This document shows positions 26,202-35,534 of a stretch of 64,000 nt of DNA, piece by piece. The notes below the pieces were generated by a model. The model worked only from the letters and a program-made list of their open reading frames with translations, had not been told where the DNA came from and made no database searches. Source of the DNA: Acidobacteriota bacterium (GTDB lineage Bacteria; Acidobacteriota; Blastocatellia; RBC074). The stretch spans positions 62,001-126,000 of the forward strand of contig JAFDVI010000004.1 in NCBI GenBank assembly GCA_018269055.1, given 5' to 3'. The position numbers were made by a program, and so were the translations under genes. How positions within the stretch are numbered: the stretch's first letter is position 1; each line of letters begins with the position of its first letter.

Positions 26202-27560
26202 ATGATCATCACACGCAAACAACTTCCGCGCAGAACGTTTCTGAAAGGCTTGGGAACCGTTATCGCGTTGCCGATGCTGGACGCGATGACACCCGCGCTG
26301 GCTGCAACCCCGAAAGCTCCCGTGCGGTTGGCGTTCCTGTACGTTCCGAATGGTGTGGTCAACATTGACTGGTGGCGTCCGCAGGGCGAAGGCCGCAATT
26401 TCGAGTTTTCCCGCTTGATGAAACCGCTGGAATCGTTGCGCGAAGACATTTTTGCGTTGTCCGGGTTGGATGATCACAATGGCAATGCCCTGGGCGACGG
26501 CCCGGGCGACCACGGCAGAGCGGGCGCTTCATTCCTGTCGGGCGTGCATTGCAAAAAAACTGCTGGCGCGGACATTCAAGCGGGCATTTCCGCCGACCAG
26601 TTTGCCGCGCAAGCTCTCGCGTCGCAAACGCGTTTCCCTTCCCTGGAACTCGGTTGCGAAGATTCGCGCACCGTAGGCAATTGCGATTCTGGCTACAGTT
26701 GCGCGTATACGAACAGCATTTCCTGGCGCACGCCGACGCAACCCAATCCGCCGGAAATCAATCCGCGCATGGCGTTTGAACGCTTATTCGGAACCGCCGA
26801 TTTGAGTCTTGCGCCGGAAGTTCGCGCTCGTCGCGCCGCATACCGCAAAAGCATTCTGGATATGGTGCGCGAAGACACACAGAAACTGACCGGCACGCTC
26901 GGCACAAACGACAAACGAAAGCTCGACGAATATCTGTTTGCCGTCCGCGAAATCGAACAGCGCATCGAAAAAGCCGAAAAGGAAAACCGCGACATCACAC
27001 CGCCGTTTGAAAAACCCGCGGGCATTCCAACGACCTTTCAGGAATACGTCAAACTGATGTGCGACATTCAGATGGTCGCGTTCCAAACCGATCTGACGCG
27101 TGTTTCGACGCTGATGTTCGCCCGCGAAGGCAGCATGCGCGTGTATCCCGAAATTGGCATCAACGATCCGCATCATCCGCTGACGCATCATCGCGGCATC
27201 GCCGAATGGATTGAAAAGGTTGCGGTGATCAACACCTACCACGTGAAGTTGCTGGCCGAATATCTGCAACGATTGAAAGACACCAAAGAAGGCGATGGCA
27301 ATTTGCTGGACAATTCGATGATTGTGTACGGCGCAGGCATCAGCGATGGCAATAAACACAACCACGAAGATTTGCCGATCATTCTGGCCGGTCGCGGCGG
27401 CGGAGCGTTCAAACCCGGACGCCACATCTTTTTCAAACCCGGCGTGCCGATGACGAATTTGTATCTGACTTTGCTGGATCGAATGGGCGTGCATCCCGAA
27501 AAGATCGGCGACAGCACAGGCAAGTTCGACCATCTGAGCGATCTAAATCGGGCAGCGTAA
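26202..27560 (+). CDS. DUF1552 protein, Tat-exported
   Basis: A 452-residue protein with an N-terminal twin-arginine signal (LPRRTFLKGLGTVIALPML). The body matches DUF1552: RLAFLYVPNGVVNIDWWRP, an alkaline-phosphatase-like GPGDHGRAGASFLSG segment and HNHEDLPIILAGRGGGAFKPG. The fold resembles the sulfatase/phosphatase superfamily but no catalytic role is established. Tat export implies folding or cofactor loading before secretion, fitting pairing with the upstream haem-containing DUF1592 protein. An inverted repeat 18 bases past the stop probably ends transcription. Confidence 0.88.
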   Translation: MIITRKQLPRRTFLKGLGTVIALPMLDAMTPALAATPKAPVRLAFLYVPNGVVNIDWWRPQGEGRNFEFSRLMKPLESLREDIFALSGLDDHNGNALGDGPGDHGRAGASFLSGVHCKKTAGADIQAGISADQFAAQALASQTRFPSLELGCEDSRTVGNCDSGYSCAYTNSISWRTPTQPNPPEINPRMAFERLFGTADLSLAPEVRARRAAYRKSILDMVREDTQKLTGTLGTNDKRKLDEYLFAVREIEQRIEKAEKENRDITPPFEKPAGIPTTFQEYVKLMCDIQMVAFQTDLTRVSTLMFAREGSMRVYPEIGINDPHHPLTHHRGIAEWIEKVAVINTYHVKLLAEYLQRLKDTKEGDGNLLDNSMIVYGAGISDGNKHNHEDLPIILAGRGGGAFKPGRHIFFKPGVPMTNLYLTLLDRMGVHPEKIGDSTGKFDHLSDLNRAA

Positions 27561-27577
27561 TTTCGGTTCGAATTGAA

Positions 27578-27647
27578 ACCACAGAAAGCACAAAAGACAC
27601 AAAAAGCAGTTTGCTTTATTTTGTGTCTTTTGTGCTTTCTGTGGTTG
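27578..27647. repeat. perfect 28-bp-arm palindrome (ACCACAGAAAGCAC family)
   Basis: Left arm 27578-27605 and right arm 27620-27647 are perfect complements around a 14-nt loop that itself can pair (AGCA/TGCT). Consensus arm: ACCACAGAAAGCACAAAAG. It lies between the DUF1552 and ceramidase-like genes. It can act as an RNA terminator, but its arms resemble a dispersed intergenic repeat rather than a simple terminator. Confidence 0.92.
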
Positions 27648-27689
27648 GCATTTTTCCTGCGTTGATTCAAGTTCCTCTTCTCAAACACC

Positions 27690-28967
27690 ATGAAAAGCCT
27701 CAAGTTGTTTTCGTTCCTATTCTGCCTGTTGGCTGTAATGGCCGCAGTGGTTTCCGCTGCGGAGTTACAAGCCGGAACTGCCCGCGTCGAAATCACTCCG
27801 CCAGTTGGCTTCCCGATGGGTGGTTACGCGGCTCGACAGGGACCGTCAACTGGAGTTCACGATCCGCTGTTTGCCACCGTGTTGCTGCTGAAAGCCGACG
27901 GCGGAACCGTGGCGATTGTCAGTTGCGATTTGCGTTCGTTTCCTTCCGAACGAATTGTAAGCCTGGCGCGCGAACGCAAATTGGCCGATCACGTGTTGAT
28001 CGCCGTCACGCACAACCATTCCGGCCCAATGACTTGGGAAGACAAAAGTTGGCCCAAACCCAACGCTTCATGGTTCGCCGAAACCGAAGACAAAATTCTG
28101 AACGCCATTGAAGATGCTTCGAAGAAATTCTTTCCGGCTCGCATTGCCGCAGGCTCTGGCGAAATCTACCTGGGGCACAATCGCCGCAAAGTCGGCGCCG
28201 ATGGCAAAGTCACAATGTTCTGGCGCAACGCCGAACGACTTCCGACTTCACCGATTGATCCCACTGTCGGCGTGATTCGCGTGGACGACGAAACCGGCAC
28301 CCCCCGCGCAGTAATCGTCAATTATGCTTGCCACGCGGTCGTTCTGGGACCGGACAATCGCCAGATTTCAGCGGATTATCCGGGCTATTTGCGGCAACGC
28401 ATTGAGCGCGAATTGCCCGGCACGCTTTGTCTCTTTACGCAAGGCGGCGCAGGCGACATCAATCCTTATCTGGACAAACAGCCCGTCGCGGAAAACGGGT
28501 TTGGCGAAGCCGAAAAGATGGGCAATGCGCTAGCCGAGGAATCCTTGAAAGTCGTTCGCAAACTAAAACCTGCGGCAAATCCATCCGCCAAGTTACACGC
28601 CATTGCCGAAGTCAAAGAATTCCGCGACCGTTGGGATGCGACGAAAACCATCAAAGCCGGTCTGACGACGCTGCTCATCAACAACAACATCGCCATCGCC
28701 ACAATGCCCGGCGAACCGTTTGTGGATTTCCAAATTGCGCTCCGCGACAAGTCGGAAATCGCCAACACGTTTTTGTTCGGTTACGCGTACAGCGCAGGCG
28801 GTGAATGGATTGGTTACGTGCCGACGCTCAAAGCCGCCACCGAAGGCGGCTACGGCGCAGGCTACAACACACGCATCGAAGTCGGCGCGGGTGAAGCAAT
28901 GATTGATCGCGCCATCGTCAACCTGTACACCTTGATGGGAAAGCTGAAAACATCACCGAGCTTTTAG
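27690..28967 (+). CDS. neutral/alkaline ceramidase-family protein, copy A
   Basis: A 425-residue secreted protein (signal peptide [23 protein letters not shown]). It matches the N-terminal catalytic domain of neutral ceramidases: [27 protein letters not shown] (zinc His), [13 protein letters not shown] and [13 protein letters not shown]. The C-terminal immunoglobulin-like domain of classical ceramidases is missing. Substrate could be ceramide or another N-acyl compound; in environmental bacteria this domain is common in carbohydrate-related loci. A related gene follows 89 bases downstream. Confidence 0.85.
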   Translation: MKSLKLFSFLFCLLAVMAAVVSAAELQAGTARVEITPPVGFPMGGYAARQGPSTGVHDPLFATVLLLKADGGTVAIVSCDLRSFPSERIVSLARERKLADHVLIAVTHNHSGPMTWEDKSWPKPNASWFAETEDKILNAIEDASKKFFPARIAAGSGEIYLGHNRRKVGADGKVTMFWRNAERLPTSPIDPTVGVIRVDDETGTPRAVIVNYACHAVVLGPDNRQISADYPGYLRQRIERELPGTLCLFTQGGAGDINPYLDKQPVAENGFGEAEKMGNALAEESLKVVRKLKPAANPSAKLHAIAEVKEFRDRWDATKTIKAGLTTLLINNNIAIATMPGEPFVDFQIALRDKSEIANTFLFGYAYSAGGEWIGYVPTLKAATEGGYGAGYNTRIEVGAGEAMIDRAIVNLYTLMGKLKTSPSF

Positions 28968-28975
28968 CTGGGTAC

Positions 28976-28993
28976 GCAAGCGTCCTCGCTTGC
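28976..28993. repeat. short palindrome GCAAGCG-TCCT-CGCTTGC
   Basis: A 7-bp stem with a 4-nt loop just after the first ceramidase-like gene, preceded by TGGGTACG. The same TGGGTACG start recurs at 56194 and in inverse at 56284, suggesting a dispersed repeat. Confidence 0.6.
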
Positions 28994-29056
28994 TGTAATA
29001 AAAGCGCGAAGCTTCCTTATCCAGGAGATCTGGAAACGCATTGACCTTAGGAAACC

Positions 29057-30394
29057 ATGAGAAAACCGTTTGCAATTCTGATGATGGTTTGCGCATTAAC
29101 GGCAATTGTCCAGGCGCAGAACCTGCGCGCCGGAGTCGCTCGCGTAGACATCACGCCGCCGCTCGGCGTGGAAATGTGGGGATACTTCGACCGCGCTGGG
29201 CCGGCGAATGGAAAACTCGATCCGCTCTATGCTCGCGTCCTGGTGCTGGATGACGGGCGACAATCGGTTGCGCTCATCACGCTCGATCTGGGACGCAGCT
29301 TCGGGCCGCCGCAAATTGCCTGGCTGCGCGACAAAGCGAGGCGTCAGCACGCAGTCGCCGAAGTCATGCTGATCGCTTCGCACACACATTCCGGGCCGGT
29401 GATTGACGACAGATACGATGACGGCGTGCCGGAATGGGAACAACGCGCTCTGGAAAAAATTGCAGACGCAATTGGCGAAGCCGTGTCCAAATTAAAAGCC
29501 GCGCGCATTGGCGTAGGGCTTGGACAAACGGTCATCGGTCATAATCGCCGCGTCATCCAGTCTGACGGTTCGGTCAAAATGCTCTGGCGCAACAGCACCG
29601 CGCAGCAAACGGGAATGATTGATCCGACGGTCGGCGTGATTCGCGTGGACGATGCCAACGGAACACCGATGGCGATTTTGGTGAATTATGCCTGTCATCC
29701 TGTGATTTTCGGGCCGGACAATTTGCGCTATTCGGCGGATTATCCCGGCGCGATGGCAAAGCTGGTCGAGGCCAGTTTTGACCAGAAGCCGATCTGCTTT
29801 TTTCTGCAAGGCGCGCCCGGCGACATCAATCCGATGCTGGACAAAACACCGCTGCCGGAAAACGCCGATGCCATCAAAATCGAAATCGGCGAACAGCTTG
29901 GCCGCGAAGTCACACGCGTCGCCAAAACCATCAAGACAGAAGTTTCCCCAAACCCCGAAGTCGCCTTCCTCAGCGAGGAACTTCGCTTTCGCAACCGCTG
30001 GGATTTGGATTCGATGCGCCAGATGATGACGCTCGCCTTTCCGCCGGCAATATTCAAACGCTATCAGCAATACATCGTGCCGGAAATCGTCGCGCCTGTA
30101 ACGACGCTGGTCATCAACAAACAAATCGCGCTGGTCGGGTTGCCCGGCGAACCCTTTGTCGGGTTGCAGTTACTGCTAAAAGCGCGTTCACCGCTGGCAA
30201 CGACGTTTATGACGGGTTATACGAACGGTTATTACGGCTACTTTCCCACGATCAATGCAGCCGTGGCGGGTGGGTATGGCGCGAACAATCTGGTTACACG
30301 CGTTGAAGTCGGCGCAGGCGAACGCATGGTGGATCGCGGGCTGATCCACATTTACCGCATTCTGGGAAGGCTGAAAGACAAACCTGAGCAGTAG
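29057..30394 (+). CDS. neutral/alkaline ceramidase-family protein, copy B
   Basis: A 445-residue secreted paralogue of the preceding gene (signal peptide ending AIVQAQ). The same landmarks are present: AGVARVDITPPLGVEMWGY, ASHTHSGP, VIGHNRRVI, NYACHPVIFGPDN and QGAPGDINPMLD, and a TGYTNGYYGYFPT segment in place of copy A's [16 protein letters not shown]. The substitution near the active site suggests a different substrate. The coding end contains AAAGACAAACCTGA, which is repeated exactly 260 bases downstream, across the nested repeat element. Confidence 0.85.
   Translation: MRKPFAILMMVCALTAIVQAQNLRAGVARVDITPPLGVEMWGYFDRAGPANGKLDPLYARVLVLDDGRQSVALITLDLGRSFGPPQIAWLRDKARRQHAVAEVMLIASHTHSGPVIDDRYDDGVPEWEQRALEKIADAIGEAVSKLKAARIGVGLGQTVIGHNRRVIQSDGSVKMLWRNSTAQQTGMIDPTVGVIRVDDANGTPMAILVNYACHPVIFGPDNLRYSADYPGAMAKLVEASFDQKPICFFLQGAPGDINPMLDKTPLPENADAIKIEIGEQLGREVTRVAKTIKTEVSPNPEVAFLSEELRFRNRWDLDSMRQMMTLAFPPAIFKRYQQYIVPEIVAPVTTLVINKQIALVGLPGEPFVGLQLLLKARSPLATTFMTGYTNGYYGYFPTINAAVAGGYGANNLVTRVEVGAGERMVDRGLIHIYRILGRLKDKPEQ
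30374..30387 (+). repeat. 14-bp direct repeat, left copy
   Basis: AAAGACAAACCTGA at the 3' end of ceramidase copy B; an identical copy is at 30634-30647. The two flank most of the nested palindromic element. Confidence 0.85.
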
Positions 30395-30446
30395 AGCAAC
30401 CTGCCGAGGTTGCGACGGTCTGGCAAAATGCGAATGGTGAGAACAG

Positions 30447-30682
30447 CGCAATCTCGGCAGCATTCGTTTCTACACAAGTTTCCCCCGCTCCGTAGGAGCG
30501 CAATGTTTATAGGGGTTGCGAGCATCATGTCCTAGCTCCGTAGGAGCGACATGTTCGCCCGACAGATGCCGCTCCTACGGAGCTAATCGCCTGTCTTAAC
30601 CGGGTTCTATAAACATCACGCTCCTACGGAGCCAAAGACAAACCTGACTTGTGTAGAAACGAATGCTCGGCAGATTGCGCTA
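30447..30682. repeat. nested inverted-repeat element, about 236 bp
   Basis: Outer arms (about 30448-30480 and 30649-30681) are 33-nt near-perfect complements sharing CATTCGTTTCTACACAAG. Inside lie four copies of the palindrome GCTCCGTAGGAGC: 30487-30499 and 30535-30547 direct, 30571-30583 and 30620-30632 inverted. Copies 1/4 with their GTTTATAG flanks and copies 2/3 form successive nested hairpins. No transposase frame is present. It looks like a composite non-coding mobile or expanded palindrome element between ceramidase copy B and the PIG-L gene. Confidence 0.88.
30634..30647 (+). repeat. 14-bp direct repeat, right copy
   Basis: AAAGACAAACCTGA, identical to 30374-30387. It lies inside the nested element just before its right outer arm. 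Confidence 0.85.
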
Positions 30683-30704
30683 CTTTTTCTGCGGAGAAAC
30701 TGAG

Positions 30705-31523
<819 letters not shown>

Positions 31524-31533
31524 TCTATACCGC

Positions 31534-32301
31534 TTACTGAAGCACAAAGTTGAACGTCAGCACGCCCTGTACTTTGACGGGAACACCGCTGAGTTTGGTA
31601 GGGCTAAATACCCATTGTCGCGCGGCATCCACTGCCGCTTGGCGCAACAACGGATTTCCATTTACCGCATTTGCTTCGATTACTCGGCCTTCTTCCGAAA
31701 TCGTAACAACCACCTGAACCGGCCCTGAAGCGCGCGCGGTTTTGGCGATTTGTGTGTACACGGGCACTTGGCGTTTGAGCGCGCTGCCTTGCAACACGCC
31801 TTCGGAAACTTTGGTCGCGGTTGGGAGCTTGGTCTCCGGCTTTTTGGGTTCTGGGGTTGGTTGTGGAGGAGGCGGAGGTGGCGGTGTACGGTCGCCATCT
31901 CCGTCACTGCCAATTTTCGGCCCGCCTGCTCCGCTTGAAAACGGCATGTTCGGGTCAAAAGGTCCGATTGGTGCGCGAACATTGATGCGCGGAGCCACTT
32001 TATTGGGATCAGGAATTTCCTTTGGAACTTTGGTTGGTGCAATGAAACCAGGATCAACTTCCGACTTGATGTTAGCGATAGGTTTGGGCTGATCCATCGG
32101 TTTTGGATTGTTTGGCAAAGGCGGCGGCGCCAGCATCGCCGCCAGATTGTATTCTTCCGCCAGCGCAGGACTAAACCCGATGATGGTTCCCACACCGAGG
32201 GCAAGCAACGCCACTGCATAAATCGCCGTGGTCACGACAAAGTACCGGCTGGCGCGTTTGCCGCTTTTTCGTTTTGAGGATTCAACCAATACGTCGAACA
32301 T
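31534..32301 (-). CDS. TonB-family energy transducer
   Basis: A 255-residue protein: cytoplasmic N-terminus, one membrane helix (FVVTTAIYAVALLALGVGTIIG, about 21-42), a Pro-rich periplasmic linker (PPPPPPPQPTPEPKKPE) and a TonB C-terminal domain (VQVVVTISEEGRVIEANAVNG to GVLTFNFVLQ). It transmits proton-motive energy from an ExbB/ExbD complex to outer-membrane receptors. It follows the ExbD gene. The partial TonB-dependent receptor at the window's right end is one possible client, though far away. Confidence 0.85.
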   Translation of the reverse strand: MFDVLVESSKRKSGKRASRYFVVTTAIYAVALLALGVGTIIGFSPALAEEYNLAAMLAPPPLPNNPKPMDQPKPIANIKSEVDPGFIAPTKVPKEIPDPNKVAPRINVRAPIGPFDPNMPFSSGAGGPKIGSDGDGDRTPPPPPPPQPTPEPKKPETKLPTATKVSEGVLQGSALKRQVPVYTQIAKTARASGPVQVVVTISEEGRVIEANAVNGNPLLRQAAVDAARQWVFSPTKLSGVPVKVQGVLTFNFVLQ

Positions 32302-32407
32302 ACTATTTCTCCTTTACCCGCTTCCTGCCGGTCGCGGTACTGAAACTGGGCCGCGCGCAACATCTCGCAGCAGGGTTATGACGATCAGCCGATGGAATTT
32401 CAAAAAC

Positions 32408-32812
32408 TCAATTCAAATTTTCGATCTGCAATCCGATTGGAATCGTTCCGGCGGCTTTCATCACGTCTATGACCTTGACGACTTCGCCGTAATGCAACGA
32501 GGTTGGCGCTTTGACGAAAACGGCCCTCAGATTTTCCGGGCGGCCATCCAGCGCGCGATGCAGTAGGGCATTGAGTTCCGCGAGCGTCGCCGCAGGTTGC
32601 GAATTCAATTGATAACCGCCCTCGCGGTTGACCGTGACGACTAAGCTGATGCTTTCCCCTTCAATCGGCGGAGCCTTTTCTGGAATCTTCGCTTCAAATC
32701 GAGCGGGCTTCATCGGGCTGATGACCATAAAAATAATCAGCAGCACCAGCAGTACATCAATCAGCGGCGTGACATTGATAAACGGCGTTGCGGACTTGTT
32801 CTTTTCCCTCAT
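32408..32812 (-). CDS. ExbD/TolR biopolymer transport protein
   Basis: A 134-residue protein with the ExbD N-terminus (FINVTPLIDVLLVLLIIFMV, containing the conserved membrane Asp in PLIDVLLVL) and a periplasmic domain ending LQIENLN. It works with ExbB and TonB as a proton channel. ATG 32812 is preceded by AGGGAAG; the extension to 32944 runs into the upstream hairpin and is rejected. No ExbB gene is adjacent, so the motor partner must be elsewhere. Confidence 0.9.
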   Translation of the reverse strand: MREKNKSATPFINVTPLIDVLLVLLIIFMVISPMKPARFEAKIPEKAPPIEGESISLVVTVNREGGYQLNSQPAATLAELNALLHRALDGRPENLRAVFVKAPTSLHYGEVVKVIDVMKAAGTIPIGLQIENLN

Positions 32813-32923
32813 TGAAAACTTCCCTGCCGCGTTTACCGGGTAGCGGCTGCGGTTTGGCGCACACTTCGACATTCCGGCTTGTAAGCCGCAGTCGGGGTTC
32901 GTTTTTTGGATAGAGGCGCCCCT

Positions 32924-32949
32924 GTCGGTTGTTTCGTAAAACAACCGAC
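32924..32949. terminator. 11-bp hairpin after the anti-sigma factor gene
   Basis: GTCGGTTGTTT and AAACAACCGAC (32924-32934, 32939-32949) form a perfect stem with loop CGTA between the anti-sigma stop and ExbD. No T tract follows, so termination is only possible. Confidence 0.5.
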
Positions 32950-32986
32950 TAGAGACGACCTCAAGCTGTTATTGGATTGGCTCGCC

Positions 32987-33757
32987 TCAGCCCGAAGAGC
33001 TGGCTTTGATGTCAATCTTGCTGAGAATGACCACCGCTTGGGGGTTGGTCACCTGACGCCGAGGAGTCGGTTGAAAGCTCGCCTGTTGCGTCAGCGCAGT
33101 AGAAAATTTGGTCATCGTCGCCTGATCGGTCGGCGTGACGATTTCGTTGATCGAAGCGCGTCCATCTTTGTTGACTTTCAGGGTAGCAATCACTTCATCG
33201 CCTTCGGAAAGGCTCGCGCCCAAGTTCAATAATTCGCCCGATGGCGTAAAAACCGGGGGCGGAGGCGGCTGGTAAATCGCCATGCGGAATTGAATGCCCG
33301 TATCGGTGATGGTTGCGGGCGTTGCATCGTCGCCAACCAGAACTTCCCGTAATGCTTCGGCCAGCGCCAGGGTCCGATACGCCGGTTGCATGACTCCGGC
33401 CAAAGTAACGACAAACAATGCCGTGGAAACCAATGTGCCGATGCCCTGCGAAAACAGTCGCGTACGCCAGATGTCAATCAATTCGGCGCGGCTGCGTTTG
33501 ACGCGTTCATGTGCGCGGGCTTCGGCTCGCAGCGCCGATTGAACCTGTGTGGTTAAATCAATTTTCGCCTTGCGGCTCACCGGAGGTTGCGGCGTTTCCA
33601 GAGCTTGAAGCTCAGAGCGTAGACTTCGCAGTTCGGCTGCGCGACGGCGACAATCGGCACATTGACGCAAATGTTTTTGCACCGCCAACTGTTCGCGTTC
33701 GTCAGCCTGCCCGTCCAACTGAGCAGAATACAGCAATGGAAAATCCTGACAAATCAT
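32987..33757 (-). CDS. zinc-finger anti-sigma factor with TonB-like C-terminal domain
   Basis: About 256 residues. The N-terminal zinc-finger anti-sigma motif HLRQCADCRRR (H-x3-C-x2-C) lies near residues 30-40. One membrane helix follows in the middle (TLVSTALFVVTLAGVM). The periplasmic tail includes IATLKVNKDGRASINEIVTP, which resembles a TonB/sensor-like beta domain. It should hold the adjacent ECF sigma factor at the membrane. The start is ATG 33757 or 33769; there is no decisive ribosome site. It lies downstream of the sigma gene on the same strand, separated by 177 bases that contain a pair of inverted palindromes. Confidence 0.8.
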   Translation of the reverse strand: MICQDFPLLYSAQLDGQADEREQLAVQKHLRQCADCRRRAAELRSLRSELQALETPQPPVSRKAKIDLTTQVQSALRAEARAHERVKRSRAELIDIWRTRLFSQGIGTLVSTALFVVTLAGVMQPAYRTLALAEALREVLVGDDATPATITDTGIQFRMAIYQPPPPPVFTPSGELLNLGASLSEGDEVIATLKVNKDGRASINEIVTPTDQATMTKFSTALTQQASFQPTPRRQVTNPQAVVILSKIDIKASSSG

Positions 33758-33796
33758 GGCTCGTAACAATCCTAACTCATTGATTTCAAGCGGCGC

Positions 33797-33918
33797 TGCT
33801 CATCGTGAGCACGTTGTTAATGAACAAAAAAACCGGTTGTTGCTGACCCGTCTTTTAGTTCGTTCGCGTTTCGCCGACCCATCGGCTATGAGCGTCGAAA
33901 AAGCGCTCACGATGAGCA
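33797..33918. repeat. inverted pair of TGCTCATCGTGAGC palindromes
   Basis: TGCTCATCGTGAGC (33797-33810) and its complement (33905-33918) are 94 bases apart between the sigma and anti-sigma genes. Each copy is itself nearly palindromic (GCTCATCGTGAGC). They may be regulator sites or a large stem-loop. Confidence 0.75.
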
Positions 33919-33934
33919 CCGCCGCCTGAAAATT

Positions 33935-34672
33935 TCACCTGCGAAAATGCAAGGTGAAAATTGTTTCTCCTGCTTGAATCACTTCGCGCAACATCTCGCG
34001 CCCGCGAGCGATGCGTGATTTCACTGTGCCTACTGAAACTTCCGTGACGTAGGCAATCTCTTCGTAACTTAGTCCTTCAATATCCCGCAGAATGACTGCG
34101 ATCCGAAAATCTTTTTTCAATTCGTACAATCCTGCCTCGATTCGCCGGTTGCGCTCGCGCGACAGGGTTTCAGCTTCGGGCGAAATGGCATCGCTCTCCA
34201 GGCCTTCGCCCAGCAAACGATCATCGTCTCCGTTCAACCCAAGCGGCGCATCCAACGAAGCAGTCATATTGCGATGCCGGCGACGCCACCATCGCTGTGT
34301 GCTGTGCGCCTGGTTGATGGCAATGCGGCAAATCCAGGTTTTCAAACTTGCGTCGCCGCGAAACCGCGCAAAGTGGCGATAAATCTTCAAAAACGTTTCC
34401 TGCGTCGCATCGCGGGCATCTTCGGCATCGCCCAGAATCCTGTATGACAGCGCGTAAACCAACGGTTGATACTCCTCCACCAGTTCATCGAACGCGGCCA
34501 TTTCGCCCGCATTGAGCCGCGCAATCAGCTTGGATTCAAACAGGCAAGCCTGAACTGCGCGCGGAGTCTCTCGCTCCGTCGTTCTCTCAGCCACTCCGAA
34601 CTCTTCCAGTCCGGAAACCAGATATGCCTCATTCTCAGCAAGCATCAGCGCCCATGCTCCTTTTGTGGCCAC
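33935..34672 (-). CDS. ECF-type RNA polymerase sigma factor
   Basis: About 245 residues with the sigma-E architecture: region 2 (AFDELVEEYQPLVYALSYRILGDAEDARDATQETFLKIYRH) and region 4 (LKKDFRIAVILRDIEGLSYEEIAYVTEVSVGTVKSRIARGREML). It is longer than a minimal ECF factor because of an N-terminal extension of about 50 residues. The start is GTG 34672 (GAGG upstream) or ATG 34645. It is encoded before a membrane anti-sigma factor, an ExbD and a TonB, which suggests a regulon for envelope or nutrient signalling. Confidence 0.9.
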   Translation of the reverse strand: MATKGAWALMLAENEAYLVSGLEEFGVAERTTERETPRAVQACLFESKLIARLNAGEMAAFDELVEEYQPLVYALSYRILGDAEDARDATQETFLKIYRHFARFRGDASLKTWICRIAINQAHSTQRWWRRRHRNMTASLDAPLGLNGDDDRLLGEGLESDAISPEAETLSRERNRRIEAGLYELKKDFRIAVILRDIEGLSYEEIAYVTEVSVGTVKSRIARGREMLREVIQAGETIFTLHFRR

Positions 34673-34922
34673 CTTTTTGCCTCAGCGATATTGTGCACAG
34701 AGACAACGGTTGTACTGGCAACCCGATGACGGGCTTGGCCACTTCTTCAAATGGGTCGGTCGTTTGGGTTCGGCAGCCGAAGGTTTGCATCAGCGCCGCG
34801 CTTTCACCTGTGTGACAAACGGTTAGACTCCCAACCGACCTTAAAGTTCCTGCCGAATAATAAATTTTCCCGGCCCTTAGTGGAAGCTGAAGGGTTCGCG
34901 GTAGACTGAATCCCGAATTTTT

Positions 34923-35477
34923 ATGGACCGGCTGATTCTCTTTAATAAACCATTTCAAGTGATGTGCCAGTTTTCGGGCGATGGCGACCGGGCGACTCTG
35001 GCCAACTTCATCAATGTGCCGGAGGTTTATCCCGCCGGGCGATTGGATTTCGACAGCGAAGGATTGTTGTTATTAACCAACTCGGGTTGGTTGCAGTCTC
35101 GAATCGCCGACCCGAAACACAAGCTGGCCAAAACATATCTGGTCCAAATAGAACGAATCCCTTCCGCAGAAACCCTGAGGCAACTGGCGAAAGGCGTCCG
35201 GCTCAATGATGGGATGACGCGTCCGGCCAAAGTCGAACTGATTGAAGAACCTGATTTGTGGCCGCGCGTACCGCCAATCCGCGAACGAAAAACCGTGCCG
35301 ACGGCTTGGTTGCGGCTGACCATTACCGAAGGCAGAAACCGACAGGTGCGCAGAATGACGGCGGCAATCGGACATCCGGCATTGAGGTTGATTCGCGAAA
35401 GAATTGGCGAATGGGAGCTTGGCGGGTTGCAACCGGGCGAGTGGAAAGAAGTAAAATGCCCAACGCGAAAGCTGTGA
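34923..35477 (+). CDS. rluE: RsuA/RluE-family pseudouridine synthase
   Basis: A 184-residue stand-alone catalytic domain without an S4 domain. The catalytic Asp is in PAGRLDFDSEGLLLLTNSG. The family signatures LAKTYLVQIE and ITEGRNRQVRRMTAAIGHPALRLIR are present. The closest relatives modify 23S rRNA (U2457 in E. coli). No strong ribosome site precedes ATG 34923. It is encoded divergently from the ECF sigma factor; the 250-base gap holds no recognisable gene. Confidence 0.88.
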   Translation: MDRLILFNKPFQVMCQFSGDGDRATLANFINVPEVYPAGRLDFDSEGLLLLTNSGWLQSRIADPKHKLAKTYLVQIERIPSAETLRQLAKGVRLNDGMTRPAKVELIEEPDLWPRVPPIRERKTVPTAWLRLTITEGRNRQVRRMTAAIGHPALRLIRERIGEWELGGLQPGEWKEVKCPTRKL

Positions 35478-35534
35478 CCATCGCATCCGCAACCGAAATT
35501 CATCCACAACGAATCTCAACGACCACTGATCCTT

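Noticed and set aside
30447..30682. CRISPR array interpretation of the repeated GCTCCGTAGGAGC copies
   Set aside because: Copies occur in both orientations with unequal spacing and no cas genes.
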